NCBI GenBank assembly: GCA_020638995.1
Contig: JACKHM010000001.1
Coordinates: 3,224,001 to 3,288,000, forward strand
Direction: 5' to 3'
DNA from: Planctomycetaceae bacterium
GTDB taxonomy: Bacteria > Planctomycetota > Planctomycetia > Pirellulales > Pirellulaceae
DNA: 64,000 nt
A model generated the notes under the pieces. That model saw nothing but the letters and a program-made list of their open reading frames with translations. It ran no database searches and had not been told where the DNA came from. The position numbers were made by a program, and so were the translations under genes. Positions 54,691-63,128 of this stretch are shown one piece after another. Within the stretch, counting starts at the first letter, position 1, and every line of letters starts with the position of its first letter.

Positions 54691-56370
54691 ATGTATCGTA
54701 CGTCGGCAGCTATTTCAGGTTTCTTTTCTGCGGTTCGCGATCCCGGAGGCAGGGGTGTTTTAAGTGCGTCATTTCTCGTTGGCCTCCTTCCAGTCATTGC
54801 GCAGGGACAGGAGGTAGTGAAGCCAGCCAGCGAGATCAAAATCTTAGAAATTGCTGATGAACCTAAGTTGATCGATCCGGCGACTGTGATGCCATCGGGG
54901 CTGGCTGCCTCAGCGACGGTAGATCTCTCAGACTCGTCGTTGCGAGAAGTGATCGAGTGGCTGAGAGCCGAACAGAGACTCGTTGTACTGACCGATAGCA
55001 ATGCCTTGGCCGAAGCGGGCATCCAATCGGGCGAGCCCATTTCGGATCGCCTCGACAACGCGCCGATTTACTTGCTGTTGAACCGGCTTCGCGCGAGTGG
55101 CGTCGCCTGGTACTTCGAAGATGAGATCCTTCATATAACTTCTACGGAGGCGGCTGAGGAACACCTAGCGACGATTCCGTATAACCTTGGCGATCTGCTG
55201 GATGCCGGTTACGACACAGATGATTTGGGGCAAGTCATCGAAAGTGCCATTGCACCTGAAAGCTGGGAGACAGTCGGCGGCGCTGGCGTTTTGAGCTTTC
55301 TTGGCGACGTCATGTTCCTGCGACACACGGGCGAAGTACACCGGCAGGTCGAATCGCTACTTGGTGCGCTTCGCAAGCACGGTCGGAGGACTTTCATTCT
55401 TGATCCTCCTCAACACTTGCTTCTACGGCAAAAGCTGAACGACAACGTGACCGTGGCTTTTGACGACACACCGTTAGATACTGCGGTCAGCGAGCTTGGC
55501 AATCAACTTAACATTGACATCCGGCTCGACTTACCTGCATTGCGTGATATTCGCGTTCGTGAACGCCAGCCCGTGACTTTAAAGCTGACGGACCGTTCGT
55601 TGAAGACCGTGCTTCAATCGCTCGTTATGGACTTTGACTTGACGTGGGTGTTGCGTGACGGAGTGTTGTGGATCACGAGCGAGGAATCAGCGGAAGCGTT
55701 TCTGAAAACCGCAGTCTACGATGTCCGTGATCTTTGTCGCGACGATTCGGAATCCAGGGCGCTTCGTGAGGCCGTCATGTCGCAGACAAACGTGGACTCT
55801 TGGAACGAAGTTGGCGGCCCTGGAGCGATCGAGTTCGCTAAACCGGGCACACTTGTTATCAGTAACCAGGAATCGGCTCACATGGCGGTACTGGATCTGC
55901 TGGAGACTTACCGCGCCGCGTTACGCAATTCCAAGCCTCGTGATCGACATGCCGAGGACCCTAACGAATTAATCACGACATACTATCGGCTGCACGCGGC
56001 GGTAGCGATGGATCTGGTGACATGGCTGCCGAAGTTAGTGGAACCAGAGTCTTGGAAAACTAACACCAAGCCGGATGCGAAGGGAACCGTGATGCTCGTG
56101 GCGTCGCCACCCGATCTCTTTAGCACCGATGGACAACTGGCGCGACTCGCGGCGAGCGATGCCGACAAGACACAAGTGCAAACCGTCGTTGTCGCAAGAT
56201 CCGTTTTGATCATTCAACAGACTCGCGCCATCCACGAGAAGATCGTCGAGTTGATTCAGCGTGTCGAATCGGGCGACGCCTTAGCGGTCGATGAATTTGA
56301 AGGCATCGGCGGCGGTGGATTTGGTGGGGGATTTTTTTCAGTGCCGGAATACATGCATCGCGCAAAGTAG
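54691..56370 (+). CDS. Secreted protein with three repeated STN-like units
   Basis: A 559-residue protein. The start MYRTSAAISGFFSAV is preceded by GAGGAA; the open frame reaches back through the repeat at 54475, so the earlier ATG is rejected. A signal peptide ends near IAQGQ. STN-like segments (ATVDLSDSSLREVIEWLRAE; VTVAFDDTPLDTAVSELGNQ, VTLKLTDRSLKTVLQSLVMD) alternate with a repeated unit of the form Y(N/D)(L/V)xDL...SWExVGG...(E)SLL. Examples are APESWETVGGAGVLSFLGDV, NVDSWNEVGGPGAIEFAKPG and a third, weaker copy at VEPESWKTNTKPDAKGTVML. It ends in a Gly/Phe-rich tail. STN domains occur in secretins and TonB-dependent receptors, but no pore domain is seen. Function unknown. Confidence 0.78.
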   Translation: MYRTSAAISGFFSAVRDPGGRGVLSASFLVGLLPVIAQGQEVVKPASEIKILEIADEPKLIDPATVMPSGLAASATVDLSDSSLREVIEWLRAEQRLVVLTDSNALAEAGIQSGEPISDRLDNAPIYLLLNRLRASGVAWYFEDEILHITSTEAAEEHLATIPYNLGDLLDAGYDTDDLGQVIESAIAPESWETVGGAGVLSFLGDVMFLRHTGEVHRQVESLLGALRKHGRRTFILDPPQHLLLRQKLNDNVTVAFDDTPLDTAVSELGNQLNIDIRLDLPALRDIRVRERQPVTLKLTDRSLKTVLQSLVMDFDLTWVLRDGVLWITSEESAEAFLKTAVYDVRDLCRDDSESRALREAVMSQTNVDSWNEVGGPGAIEFAKPGTLVISNQESAHMAVLDLLETYRAALRNSKPRDRHAEDPNELITTYYRLHAAVAMDLVTWLPKLVEPESWKTNTKPDAKGTVMLVASPPDLFSTDGQLARLAASDADKTQVQTVVVARSVLIIQQTRAIHEKIVELIQRVESGDALAVDEFEGIGGGGFGGGFFSVPEYMHRAK

Positions 56371-56394
56371 CATTCCATTGCTCGGAGTGAATTC

Positions 56395-56757
56395 ATGGAT
56401 GTTGTCAATATCGCCGACGTAGAAGCATTTGCCACGAAGGACGGCTCGGAGATCCGCGAGTTGTTAGCCGACCGGAACTCGTGCATTCGCAACCAGAGTT
56501 TGGCGGAAGCGAGATTGCCGGTGGGTGGCATAACGACTCCTCACTATCATCCGCTAACCGAAGAGATTTATTATGTGTTGGAAGGCACTGGATCAATGCG
56601 GATCGGAGAAGAAGTGCGGGAGGTTGGGCCCGGAGATGCCATCGCCATTCCACCGGGAGCGACGCACCAGATTCGCAACACCGGAGGGATTACGTTGAAG
56701 TTCCTCTGCTGCTGCGCACCGGGCTACGAGCACGAAGATACTGTGTTGGTCGACTAG
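56395..56757 (+). CDS. Cupin-domain protein
   Basis: A 120-residue single-domain cupin that begins 24 bases after the preceding gene. The metal site is evident in TTPHYHPLTEEIYYVLEGTG (the G(x)5HxH(x)3,4E(x)6G motif) with the second motif PGDAIAIPPGATHQIRNTGG. Small cupins of this kind can be isomerases, dioxygenases or sugar-binding proteins, and nothing here distinguishes them. A Cys-rich end (FLCCCAPGYEHEDT) follows the barrel. Confidence 0.88.
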   Translation: MDVVNIADVEAFATKDGSEIRELLADRNSCIRNQSLAEARLPVGGITTPHYHPLTEEIYYVLEGTGSMRIGEEVREVGPGDAIAIPPGATHQIRNTGGITLKFLCCCAPGYEHEDTVLVD

Positions 56758-56768
56758 CGTGCCGGCTG

Positions 56769-58184
56769 CTAAGCTTCCCGTAGAGCGGTCGTGATTTCCA
56801 AAACCGCGTCTTTGCCGTCGCCGTACAGCATCATCGCGTTATCGGCAGCAAACAGCGGGTTTGGAATACCGGCAAAGCCGGGGCTGAGACTGCGTTTGAT
56901 GATGATTACCGTGCGAGCTTTGTCGACGTCGATGATGGGCATTCCGGCGATGGGGCTCTTTGGGTCAGTCTTGGCAACCGGGTTAACGACGTCGTTGGCA
57001 CCAATGACAATCGCCACGTCGCAAGTGTCCATCGTGGGGTTGATCGTGTCCATTTCGAGCAGCTTGTCGTAGTCTACATCCGCTTCGGCCAACAACACGT
57101 TCATGTGCCCTGGCATGCGGCCAGCGACAGGATGGATTGCATATTCGACGGTCGCGCCTCGCTCTTCGAGCAGCTTGCCGAGATTGCGGACAGCATGCTG
57201 AGCTTGTGCGACCGCCATGCCATAACCTGGAACGAAGACAACGCGTTGGGCTGTTTCCAGAATCATCGCAACGTCTTCGGCTGAGGTACTACGAACATTG
57301 GCATAGATCTCGTCTGCGTTCCCGCCGGACCCACCGGCATCCATCACCCCGAACAGGACATTGAACAAGGAGCGATTCATCGCCTTGCACATTAATTGAG
57401 TGAGGATCACACCCGATGCTCCAACCAGCGAACCTGCGATGATTAGGACGTTGTTGTCGATCACGAACCCGGTCGCCGCTGCGGCAAGTCCTGAATAGGA
57501 ATTCAGTAAGGCAATCACAACCGGCATGTCCGCTCCGCCGATAGGATTCGTCAGCAACACGCCAAGGACCGAGGCAAGTAGTGCGATGAAGATGTACAGC
57601 GTGATGTGCATTCCGATGCTGTTGCTGTTGAGCATTCCGATCGTTAGCAGCACGATGATCGCAGTGAGTCCGCCATTGACGACATGCTGCATCGGAACCT
57701 TGAATGGTTTCTTCATCCAGCTCAATTCTTGCAACTTGCCAAATGCAACTAAGCTGCCCCAGAAAGTAACAGCGCCGATGATGCCCGAAGCGGCCGTCGC
57801 AATCAAAACATCGCCTGTCATGACTTCACCGCCAGAACGGCTAAACAGCTCAGCGGCAGCCACAAAAACCGAAGCGGCTCCGCCAAATCCATTGAACAAC
57901 GCGACGAGTTGGGGCATTTGAGTCATTTGGACTCGCATCGCAAGCACGGCTCCGATACCCGCACCAAGGATCACGCCCGCGCCGATGAACCAAAAGCTGA
58001 CTGCTTCATCCGACATGCCTCCGTTGGCGACCCATACGAGCGTCATCACGACGGCTAACAACATGCCGGACGCGCCGAGCAAGTTGCCTCGCACTGCTGT
58101 TTTCGGACGCCCCATTTGTTTGAGGCCCATGATGAACAGGATCGAGGCAACGATGTAGCTGATTTGGACCAGCGGGTAAAGCAT
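56769..58184 (-). CDS. pntB: NAD(P) transhydrogenase beta subunit
   Basis: A 471-residue membrane protein that, with the alpha subunits upstream, couples proton entry to hydride transfer from NADH to NADP+. The first ~270 residues are a chain of membrane helices. The C-terminal NADP-binding domain shows VVFVPGYGMAVAQAQHAV, IHPVAGRMPGHMNVLLAEAD, VIGANDVVNPVAKTDP and IIIKRSLSPGFAGIPNPLF. It is the last gene of the minus-strand pntAa-pntAb-pntB operon. Confidence 0.96.
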   Translation of the reverse strand: MLYPLVQISYIVASILFIMGLKQMGRPKTAVRGNLLGASGMLLAVVMTLVWVANGGMSDEAVSFWFIGAGVILGAGIGAVLAMRVQMTQMPQLVALFNGFGGAASVFVAAAELFSRSGGEVMTGDVLIATAASGIIGAVTFWGSLVAFGKLQELSWMKKPFKVPMQHVVNGGLTAIIVLLTIGMLNSNSIGMHITLYIFIALLASVLGVLLTNPIGGADMPVVIALLNSYSGLAAAATGFVIDNNVLIIAGSLVGASGVILTQLMCKAMNRSLFNVLFGVMDAGGSGGNADEIYANVRSTSAEDVAMILETAQRVVFVPGYGMAVAQAQHAVRNLGKLLEERGATVEYAIHPVAGRMPGHMNVLLAEADVDYDKLLEMDTINPTMDTCDVAIVIGANDVVNPVAKTDPKSPIAGMPIIDVDKARTVIIIKRSLSPGFAGIPNPLFAADNAMMLYGDGKDAVLEITTALREA

Positions 58185-58213
58185 GACTGCAATCTCTTAA
58201 AGTTCTGAAAGTT

Positions 58214-58251
58214 GGGCTATGCCCACCAATCTTTTCCGGTGGGCATAGCCC
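58214..58251. repeat. Perfect 14-bp hairpin inside the pnt operon
   Basis: GGGCTATGCCCACC and GGTGGGCATAGCCC are exact inverses separated by 10 bases, in the 102-base gap between pntAb and pntB. It may attenuate transcription, stabilise the upstream message or be a short mobile palindrome. Confidence 0.8.
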
Positions 58252-58286
58252 ACTGCACGACTAGGCCCATCAAGCACGACTTTGAA

Positions 58287-58844
58287 CTAACGCTTCTTGA
58301 ACATCGCCAACATGCGGTGAGTCACCATAAAACCACCAACGGCGTTGACCGTCGCGAGTGTCACCGCAATGAAACCTATAAAGCCGGAGAAGTTCATAGT
58401 GGCCGCGACGATTACCGCACCCACCAGGGTGATACCGCTAATGGCATTTGATCCGGACATCAACGGTGTGTGAAGTGTCGGCGGTACTTTGGTGATGACT
58501 TCAAACCCGACGAAGACCGCCAAAACAAATACCGTCAAACTGCCGATCACCCGTCGCACATTACTGTTGGAATCTGCGGTGCCCGATTCAACAGCCGGAC
58601 TAGCCGCTGCCTTTTCCTCGCGAGGTGTCGCTGGGGCAGGCGTCGTTTCCTCCGCAGCCTCGGGCGTCTCTGCCTGTTCCTCAACTGCCGGCTCATCCGG
58701 GGCCTCGGTCGCTGTCGCGGCGTTCACATCGGTCGCAGCTTCACTGGCGTCGCTGGCTTCGTCTTGCGCGAAGAGAAGCCCCCCAGTCAGCATGGCGAGT
58801 CCAATGAGTCCGAACACTTTGAATATCGATGGGGTTCGAATCAT
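58287..58844 (-). CDS. NAD(P) transhydrogenase membrane alpha-2 subunit with N-terminal extension
   Basis: A 185-residue protein. Residues about 95-185 (VRRVIGSLTVFVLAVFVGFE, PPTLHTPLMSGSNAISGITL, FIGFIAVTLATVNAVGGFMV) are the small membrane subunit PntA2, usually about 100 residues. Ahead of it lie a signal-like hydrophobic segment (FGLIGLAMLTGGLLFAQ) and ~70 residues of Ala/Glu/Pro/Thr-rich linker. Its ATG overlaps the pntAa stop (ATGA). The extra part would sit outside the membrane or be cleaved off; its purpose is unknown. Confidence 0.9.
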   Translation of the reverse strand: MIRTPSIFKVFGLIGLAMLTGGLLFAQDEASDASEAATDVNAATATEAPDEPAVEEQAETPEAAEETTPAPATPREEKAAASPAVESGTADSNSNVRRVIGSLTVFVLAVFVGFEVITKVPPTLHTPLMSGSNAISGITLVGAVIVAATMNFSGFIGFIAVTLATVNAVGGFMVTHRMLAMFKKR

Positions 58845-60103
58845 CCGTCACTTTCCTTGGCTTGAGTGCCGTCGTTGTCTTCCGTATCGGTCGAGTCCGA
58901 CTCGATATCCTCCGAAGTTAATGTGATCTCTGCATTGGGATCGGGTGCCGGCAAGGGCTCCATTCCCAAAATCTCACGCATGCGAGCGTTGACCAGTTGG
59001 CCTTCGTGGCCGACCAATGTGTCGCGAATGATTTCGTCTTCGAGATTCAAGATGACCTGACCGTCCTTAATCAGGTTGAGCAAAAACTTCGTGACATTGT
59101 TCGAGTACATCTGGCTGGCATGGTTAGGAATCTCCGAGGGCAAGTTTGTCGGGCCGAGAATTGTTACGCCGTGCTCGACTACACGTGCATCGGCCTGACT
59201 CAATTCGCAGTTACCGCCGCGCTCGGTTGCCAAGTCAACGATCACGCCGCCCGGCACCATCCCTTTGACGGCATCCGCCGTGATTAGCAACGGCGATTGC
59301 TTGCCGGGAATCGCCGCAGTCGTGATGACTACATCGCTCTCTGCTACAACGCTGGCCATCAACTCCCGCTGCTTCTTATAGAACTCCTCGCCCATCGCCT
59401 TGGCATAACCACCTTTGTCTTGAGCATCGCCAGCTTCCAACTCCAGCTCGACAAACTTGCCGCCCAAACTTTCGACCTGCTCGCGGCACGCGGGCCGGAC
59501 GTCGTAGGCGCGAACGACTCCACCAAGTCGCTTTGCAGTCGCAATGGCTTGTAAACCGGCGACACCCACACCGACGATGAACACTCGCGCCGGCGTCAGC
59601 GTACCCGCGGCGGTCATTAGCATTGGGAAGATCTTCGGCAATTCGATCGCCGCCAACAGAACCGCACGGTAGCCTGCGATCGTCGCCATCGAGGAGAGTA
59701 CATCCATGCTCTGTGCACGCGTGATGCGGGGGATCAACTCCAAAGCGAACAGCGATGCGCCTGTCTCAGCGATCTCGACCGCCGATTTTGGCTCGCCCAA
59801 CGGATCGCACATGCCGATGATGAACTGGCCCTGACGAAACCTAGAAAGGTCATCACGACCGGCGTCTTTATTTGCGCCGAGCGTTCGCACTTGCGCGATG
59901 ATGTCGGCGTTAAAGACTTCGTCGCGGGTAACGATTCGAGCGCCCTTTTCGACGTAGTGCGAATCTAAAAACCCAGCAGCCTCACCTGCACCAGCCTCGA
60001 CCTCGACTTCGAGGCCTACCTTGGCAAGTTGCGGCACGTTGGCGGGCACCAAAGCGACACGTTTCTCGGTTGGGAAAGTTTCTTTGGGAACTGCAACCTT
60101 CAT
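58841..60103 (-). CDS. pntA: NAD(P) transhydrogenase soluble alpha-1 subunit
   Basis: A 420-residue NAD-binding subunit starting at MKVAVPKETFPTEKRVALVP (a second Met precedes it by one codon). Visible are RITRAQSMDVLSSMATIAGY, the Rossmann region TPARVFIVGVGVAGLQAIAT, VVRAYDVRPACREQVESLGG, and VITTAAIPGKQSPLLITADA. Because the membrane helices are on a separate gene, this is the split-subunit form common outside enterobacteria. The C-terminus carries an acidic tail rich in Asp, Glu, Ser and Thr (EDIESDSTDTEDNDGT) not usual for the family. Confidence 0.96.
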   Translation of the reverse strand: MKVAVPKETFPTEKRVALVPANVPQLAKVGLEVEVEAGAGEAAGFLDSHYVEKGARIVTRDEVFNADIIAQVRTLGANKDAGRDDLSRFRQGQFIIGMCDPLGEPKSAVEIAETGASLFALELIPRITRAQSMDVLSSMATIAGYRAVLLAAIELPKIFPMLMTAAGTLTPARVFIVGVGVAGLQAIATAKRLGGVVRAYDVRPACREQVESLGGKFVELELEAGDAQDKGGYAKAMGEEFYKKQRELMASVVAESDVVITTAAIPGKQSPLLITADAVKGMVPGGVIVDLATERGGNCELSQADARVVEHGVTILGPTNLPSEIPNHASQMYSNNVTKFLLNLIKDGQVILNLEDEIIRDTLVGHEGQLVNARMREILGMEPLPAPDPNAEITLTSEDIESDSTDTEDNDGTQAKESDG

Positions 60104-60326
60104 CATATTCGGCTCAACCGGAGTTGGGGTCCAAAACAGGTAGTCTAGCGAGACATGTTCAAGTTACAAATCCCCTCAGACACGGCGTACGTTTCCTAAC
60201 CATCGGTCCGTCGATGTGTGGCGGGTCACGTTCGGTAAAACACGACGAAAGACACTGGCTGTGACGGTCGAAGGCTCTGATCACGTAGAATCGGTCAAAG
60301 GCATCGAAACGCGCAACCATAGTGAA

Positions 60327-61124
60327 TCACCGCAATCCGAGCTCCCGTAGATGTGCGTCGACCCACGCCGCATTTTCATTGTCCAAAGGTGGTTTCGGGT
60401 CGCTGCGATAGTCGATTTCATCCGCGTATCGACCGTTGACGTAGGCGGCGTCGACGAGTGGTTGAAGCTGAAGCGGTATGTCCTGATCGTGAGGACGTAG
60501 CGGAATGCGGATCGTCGGCAGCGGCTCGGTCAACGGTGCGGGATACATTTCACTTTTTTCCGGTTTGATCGCACGAATCACATTGATCCGGTACGGCTTT
60601 CGGCAACGCTCGGGCACTCGAAGTTCACCGACTCCGACGATCCACTCGCCCTCGCGCAACAAATCAATCTCGACGATGTTTACTGCACCACGCAGCAGAG
60701 TATTGCGTTTGCGGACATATTGCCGTCGACCGGGCGCAGGAACTTTGTTCGCCAAACTAAGAAACTCGATCGACGTGACGATGCGATCACCGGTATCGAT
60801 GTCGACGATATGGATATACCGGAGCGTGCGTGGTTCCGTCTGGCGAGCCACCAAGATCGGTTCTGCTACGGCCACGCCGGGTTGAGAGAGTACTTCGGCA
60901 GGCGGTGCGAACGGCGACTCTGCGACTTGAACGTCAGGTACGAATCGATCCCCATCCTCCACATCATCCGACTCAACGGCGACATATTCTTCGACGCGTG
61001 CTCGCAGTCCCGGTGGCAAGTGCGATTGAATCTGATCCCTGGCGTACGTCGTCAAACTGGTGTGAATGTCACCCCAGCGAGCTTCAAGCCAGGGATTCAT
61101 GCCGGGAAACGGGTTCTTGGTCAT
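60327..61124 (-). CDS. DUF4058 family protein
   Basis: A 265-residue protein. The start MTKNPFPGMNPWLEARWGDI is preceded by AAGGAG and matches how DUF4058 proteins begin (PFPGMxPxLE...W). Later segments include VEEYVAVESDDVEDGDRFVP, RYIHIVDIDTGDRIVTSIEF (resembling the acidic strand and VxxIE of PD-(D/E)xK-like folds), YVRKRNTLLRGAVNIVEIDL, and IRIPLRPHDQDIPLQLQPLV. The function of the family is unknown; a nuclease-like fold is only a suggestion. Confidence 0.82.
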   Translation of the reverse strand: MTKNPFPGMNPWLEARWGDIHTSLTTYARDQIQSHLPPGLRARVEEYVAVESDDVEDGDRFVPDVQVAESPFAPPAEVLSQPGVAVAEPILVARQTEPRTLRYIHIVDIDTGDRIVTSIEFLSLANKVPAPGRRQYVRKRNTLLRGAVNIVEIDLLREGEWIVGVGELRVPERCRKPYRINVIRAIKPEKSEMYPAPLTEPLPTIRIPLRPHDQDIPLQLQPLVDAAYVNGRYADEIDYRSDPKPPLDNENAAWVDAHLRELGLR

Positions 61125-61190
61125 GCGGACTTCTCCTTCGTTGCATTGTACCGAACGAGAATCATCCTGTGCCACCGAGAGTAATGTGAC

Positions 61191-62690
61191 TCACGCCAAT
61201 AAGCCCTCAATGACGTGAGCACCCTCAACGCCTGTCAACCGCGCGTCGAGTCCTTGATACTTCACTGTAAACCTTTCATGGTCAATGCCAAGATTATGCA
61301 GAATTGTTGCATTCAGATCGTTGATGTGAACCGGGTTCTCGACAATGTTGTAGCTATAGTCGTCGGTTAAGCCGTAATCGATACCTGGTTTGAAGCCCCC
61401 TCCGGCCACGCATGTCGTGAAGCATCGCCCGTGATGGTCGCGACCGTGGTTCGTGGCTGTTAGTGTTCCTTGGCTGTAGATCGTCCGACCAAACTCGCCG
61501 CCGAAGATGACAATCGTGTCTTCGAGCATTCCTCGCTGTTTCAGGTCTTTGATCAAGCCTGCCACGGGTTGGTCGACTCCATCGCAGTTATTCTTGATGG
61601 CAGTCGGCAAACTGCCGTGCTGGTCCCAGCCGCGATGAAACAGTTGGACAAAGCGAACGCCCCGCTCGGCCATCCGCCGGGCGAGGACGCAGTTTGAGGC
61701 GAATGTACCCGGCTTTCGAGAATTCGGCCCATAAAGATCGAAGGTCGATTCCGACTCATTCGACACATCCATGAGGTCAGGTACCGACGTCTGCATTCGG
61801 TAAGCCATCTCGTATTGCGCGATTCGCGTTTGAATTTCCGGGTCGCCCAGATCCGCGAAACGCTCTGCGTTGACCTTCGCGATGCCGTCGAGCATCGACC
61901 GGCGCAACGACGCAGGAATGCCAGGAGGATTATTTAAGTACAACACCGGATCGTTGCCGCTACGAAACTGGACACCTTGATGTTTGGAAGGAAGGAAGCC
62001 GCTGCCCCATAGCCGCGCGTACAATGCTTGTCCGGGCGCGTTACCAACCGAGATCATCGTAATGTATGCCGGCAAGTCCTCGTTGGGGCTGCCTAGTCCA
62101 TAGCTCAGCCATGCGCCCATGCTAGGACGCCCAAGCTGCTGCGTGCCCGTGTTAATGTAGGTGATAGCTGGATCGTGATTAATCGCCTCGGTGTTCATCG
62201 AGCGGATAATCGCCAAATCATCGACAATCGATGCAATGTTTGGCAACAGTTCGGCGTTGACCCACGTGCCGCGTTCGCCATGCCGAGTGAACTTGAACAT
62301 CGGCGCGACACACGGAAAGGACTTCTGACCGCTAGTCATTCCGGTTAACCGCTGGCCCTGCCGAATCGATTCAGGTAACTCCGTGCCATGAATCTTTCGC
62401 ATGGCTGGTTTGTAATCGAACAAGTCAATGTGGCTCGGACCGCCTGCCATGAACAAATAGATGACACGTTTCGCTTTGGGAGCGAAGTGAGGCAAGTTCG
62501 GCAATCTGCCCGCGACCAAAGAGTCTGCGTTGGCGAGAGATTGCAACGCCATTGCACCTAGGGCGCCGGTCGCGCCCGCCAAAAACGCGCGGCGGGTGGG
62601 AACGTCAATCGGTTGAACATCGAACATCGAACGTCCAACGTCGAACTTTGAACTTTGTAGTATCGGAATTTGGGATTGGTTAGGTTTCAT
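61191..62690 (-). CDS. DUF1501 protein with Tat signal and an element-derived N-terminus
   Basis: A 499-residue exported protein of the DUF1501 family (sulfatase-like fold), usually encoded beside DUF1553 cytochromes in planctomycetes. The Tat motif TRRAFLAGATGALGAMALQS lies about 30 residues in, and the body shows RVIYLFMAGGPSHIDLFDYK, NHDPAITYINTGTQQLGRPS, GTFASNCVLARRMAERGVRF and GGEFGRTIYSQGTLTATNHG. The first ~25 residues (QSSKFDVGRSMFDV...) are translation of the inverted terminal repeat of the adjacent element. Both possible ATGs (62690 and 62627) come from that element. The first overlaps the four-helix-bundle stop codon (ATGA). Confidence 0.88.
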   Translation of the reverse strand: MKPNQSQIPILQSSKFDVGRSMFDVQPIDVPTRRAFLAGATGALGAMALQSLANADSLVAGRLPNLPHFAPKAKRVIYLFMAGGPSHIDLFDYKPAMRKIHGTELPESIRQGQRLTGMTSGQKSFPCVAPMFKFTRHGERGTWVNAELLPNIASIVDDLAIIRSMNTEAINHDPAITYINTGTQQLGRPSMGAWLSYGLGSPNEDLPAYITMISVGNAPGQALYARLWGSGFLPSKHQGVQFRSGNDPVLYLNNPPGIPASLRRSMLDGIAKVNAERFADLGDPEIQTRIAQYEMAYRMQTSVPDLMDVSNESESTFDLYGPNSRKPGTFASNCVLARRMAERGVRFVQLFHRGWDQHGSLPTAIKNNCDGVDQPVAGLIKDLKQRGMLEDTIVIFGGEFGRTIYSQGTLTATNHGRDHHGRCFTTCVAGGGFKPGIDYGLTDDYSYNIVENPVHINDLNATILHNLGIDHERFTVKYQGLDARLTGVEGAHVIEGLLA

Positions 62691-63121
62691 GGGCCATCCG
62701 CCTTTTGAGCTGTCTTCAGGCTTGCGACGAAGATACGTATAAGTTCGTCAGTTTCTTTCACGAGTGGATTCAGCAAGTCCGTCTTATCGAGTAGCGGTAT
62801 CCGCTGAATCAACTTAAGCCATCTCTGTGTTTCACGAAGTTCCTTCAATGCGATCTTCATCTTATGAATAAAGTCTCGGCGCGATTCGGCGGCTTGGGAT
62901 TCGCCGTGGTGCGCCATCGGTGCCGTCCCGCTCCGCAAAACTTGTCCGCTAACATGTTTTCCCGTCTGAGTTCTCGGCAGTGCCTCGGCCAATCGCACAA
63001 TCCTCGCTGCATACTCCAAAAGCCGCTCTTCCAAATCAAACTGCGGCGTGTTGCTCTTATCCGCCATAGCGAGTTTTCTTTACTTCAATGTTCGGCGTTG
63101 GATGTTCGATGTTTGGCGTTC
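62615..63121 (-). mobile_element. Four-helix-bundle element with 38-bp inverted ends
   Basis: About 507 bp with a single gene. The ends 62615-62652 and 63084-63121 are inverted copies of a 38-base sequence, matching at 32 of 38 positions. Each is made of GAACATC/GAACGTC-like units seven to ten bases apart (for example AACATCGAAC followed by TCCAACG). The right end starts eight bases from the DUF1553 stop codon, and the left end lies inside the DUF1501 reading frame. There is no transposase and no obvious target duplication. A lone end copy is at 834-880. Confidence 0.7.
62687..63067 (-). CDS. Four-helix bundle protein (S23/Avd-like)
   Basis: A 126-residue all-helical protein. FDLEERLLEYAARIVRLAEA, GKHVSGQVLRSGTAPMAHHG, ESQAAESRRDFIHKMKIALK and ELRETQRWLKLIQRI match the small four-helix-bundle family. 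That family includes the protein encoded in 23S rRNA intervening sequences and, more distantly, the Avd accessory protein of diversity-generating retroelements. Basic surfaces suggest nucleic-acid binding. No reverse transcriptase or variable repeat is nearby. It is enclosed by 38-bp inverted repeats, and its TGA overlaps the DUF1501 ATG. Confidence 0.88.
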   Translation of the reverse strand: MADKSNTPQFDLEERLLEYAARIVRLAEALPRTQTGKHVSGQVLRSGTAPMAHHGESQAAESRRDFIHKMKIALKELRETQRWLKLIQRIPLLDKTDLLNPLVKETDELIRIFVASLKTAQKADGP

Positions 63122-63128
63122 CAAGTTC

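Noticed and set aside
62687..63067. A diversity-generating retroelement, because the four-helix-bundle protein resembles Avd
   Set aside because: No reverse transcriptase, no template/variable repeat pair and no C-type lectin variable protein are present in the window; similarity is at family level only.
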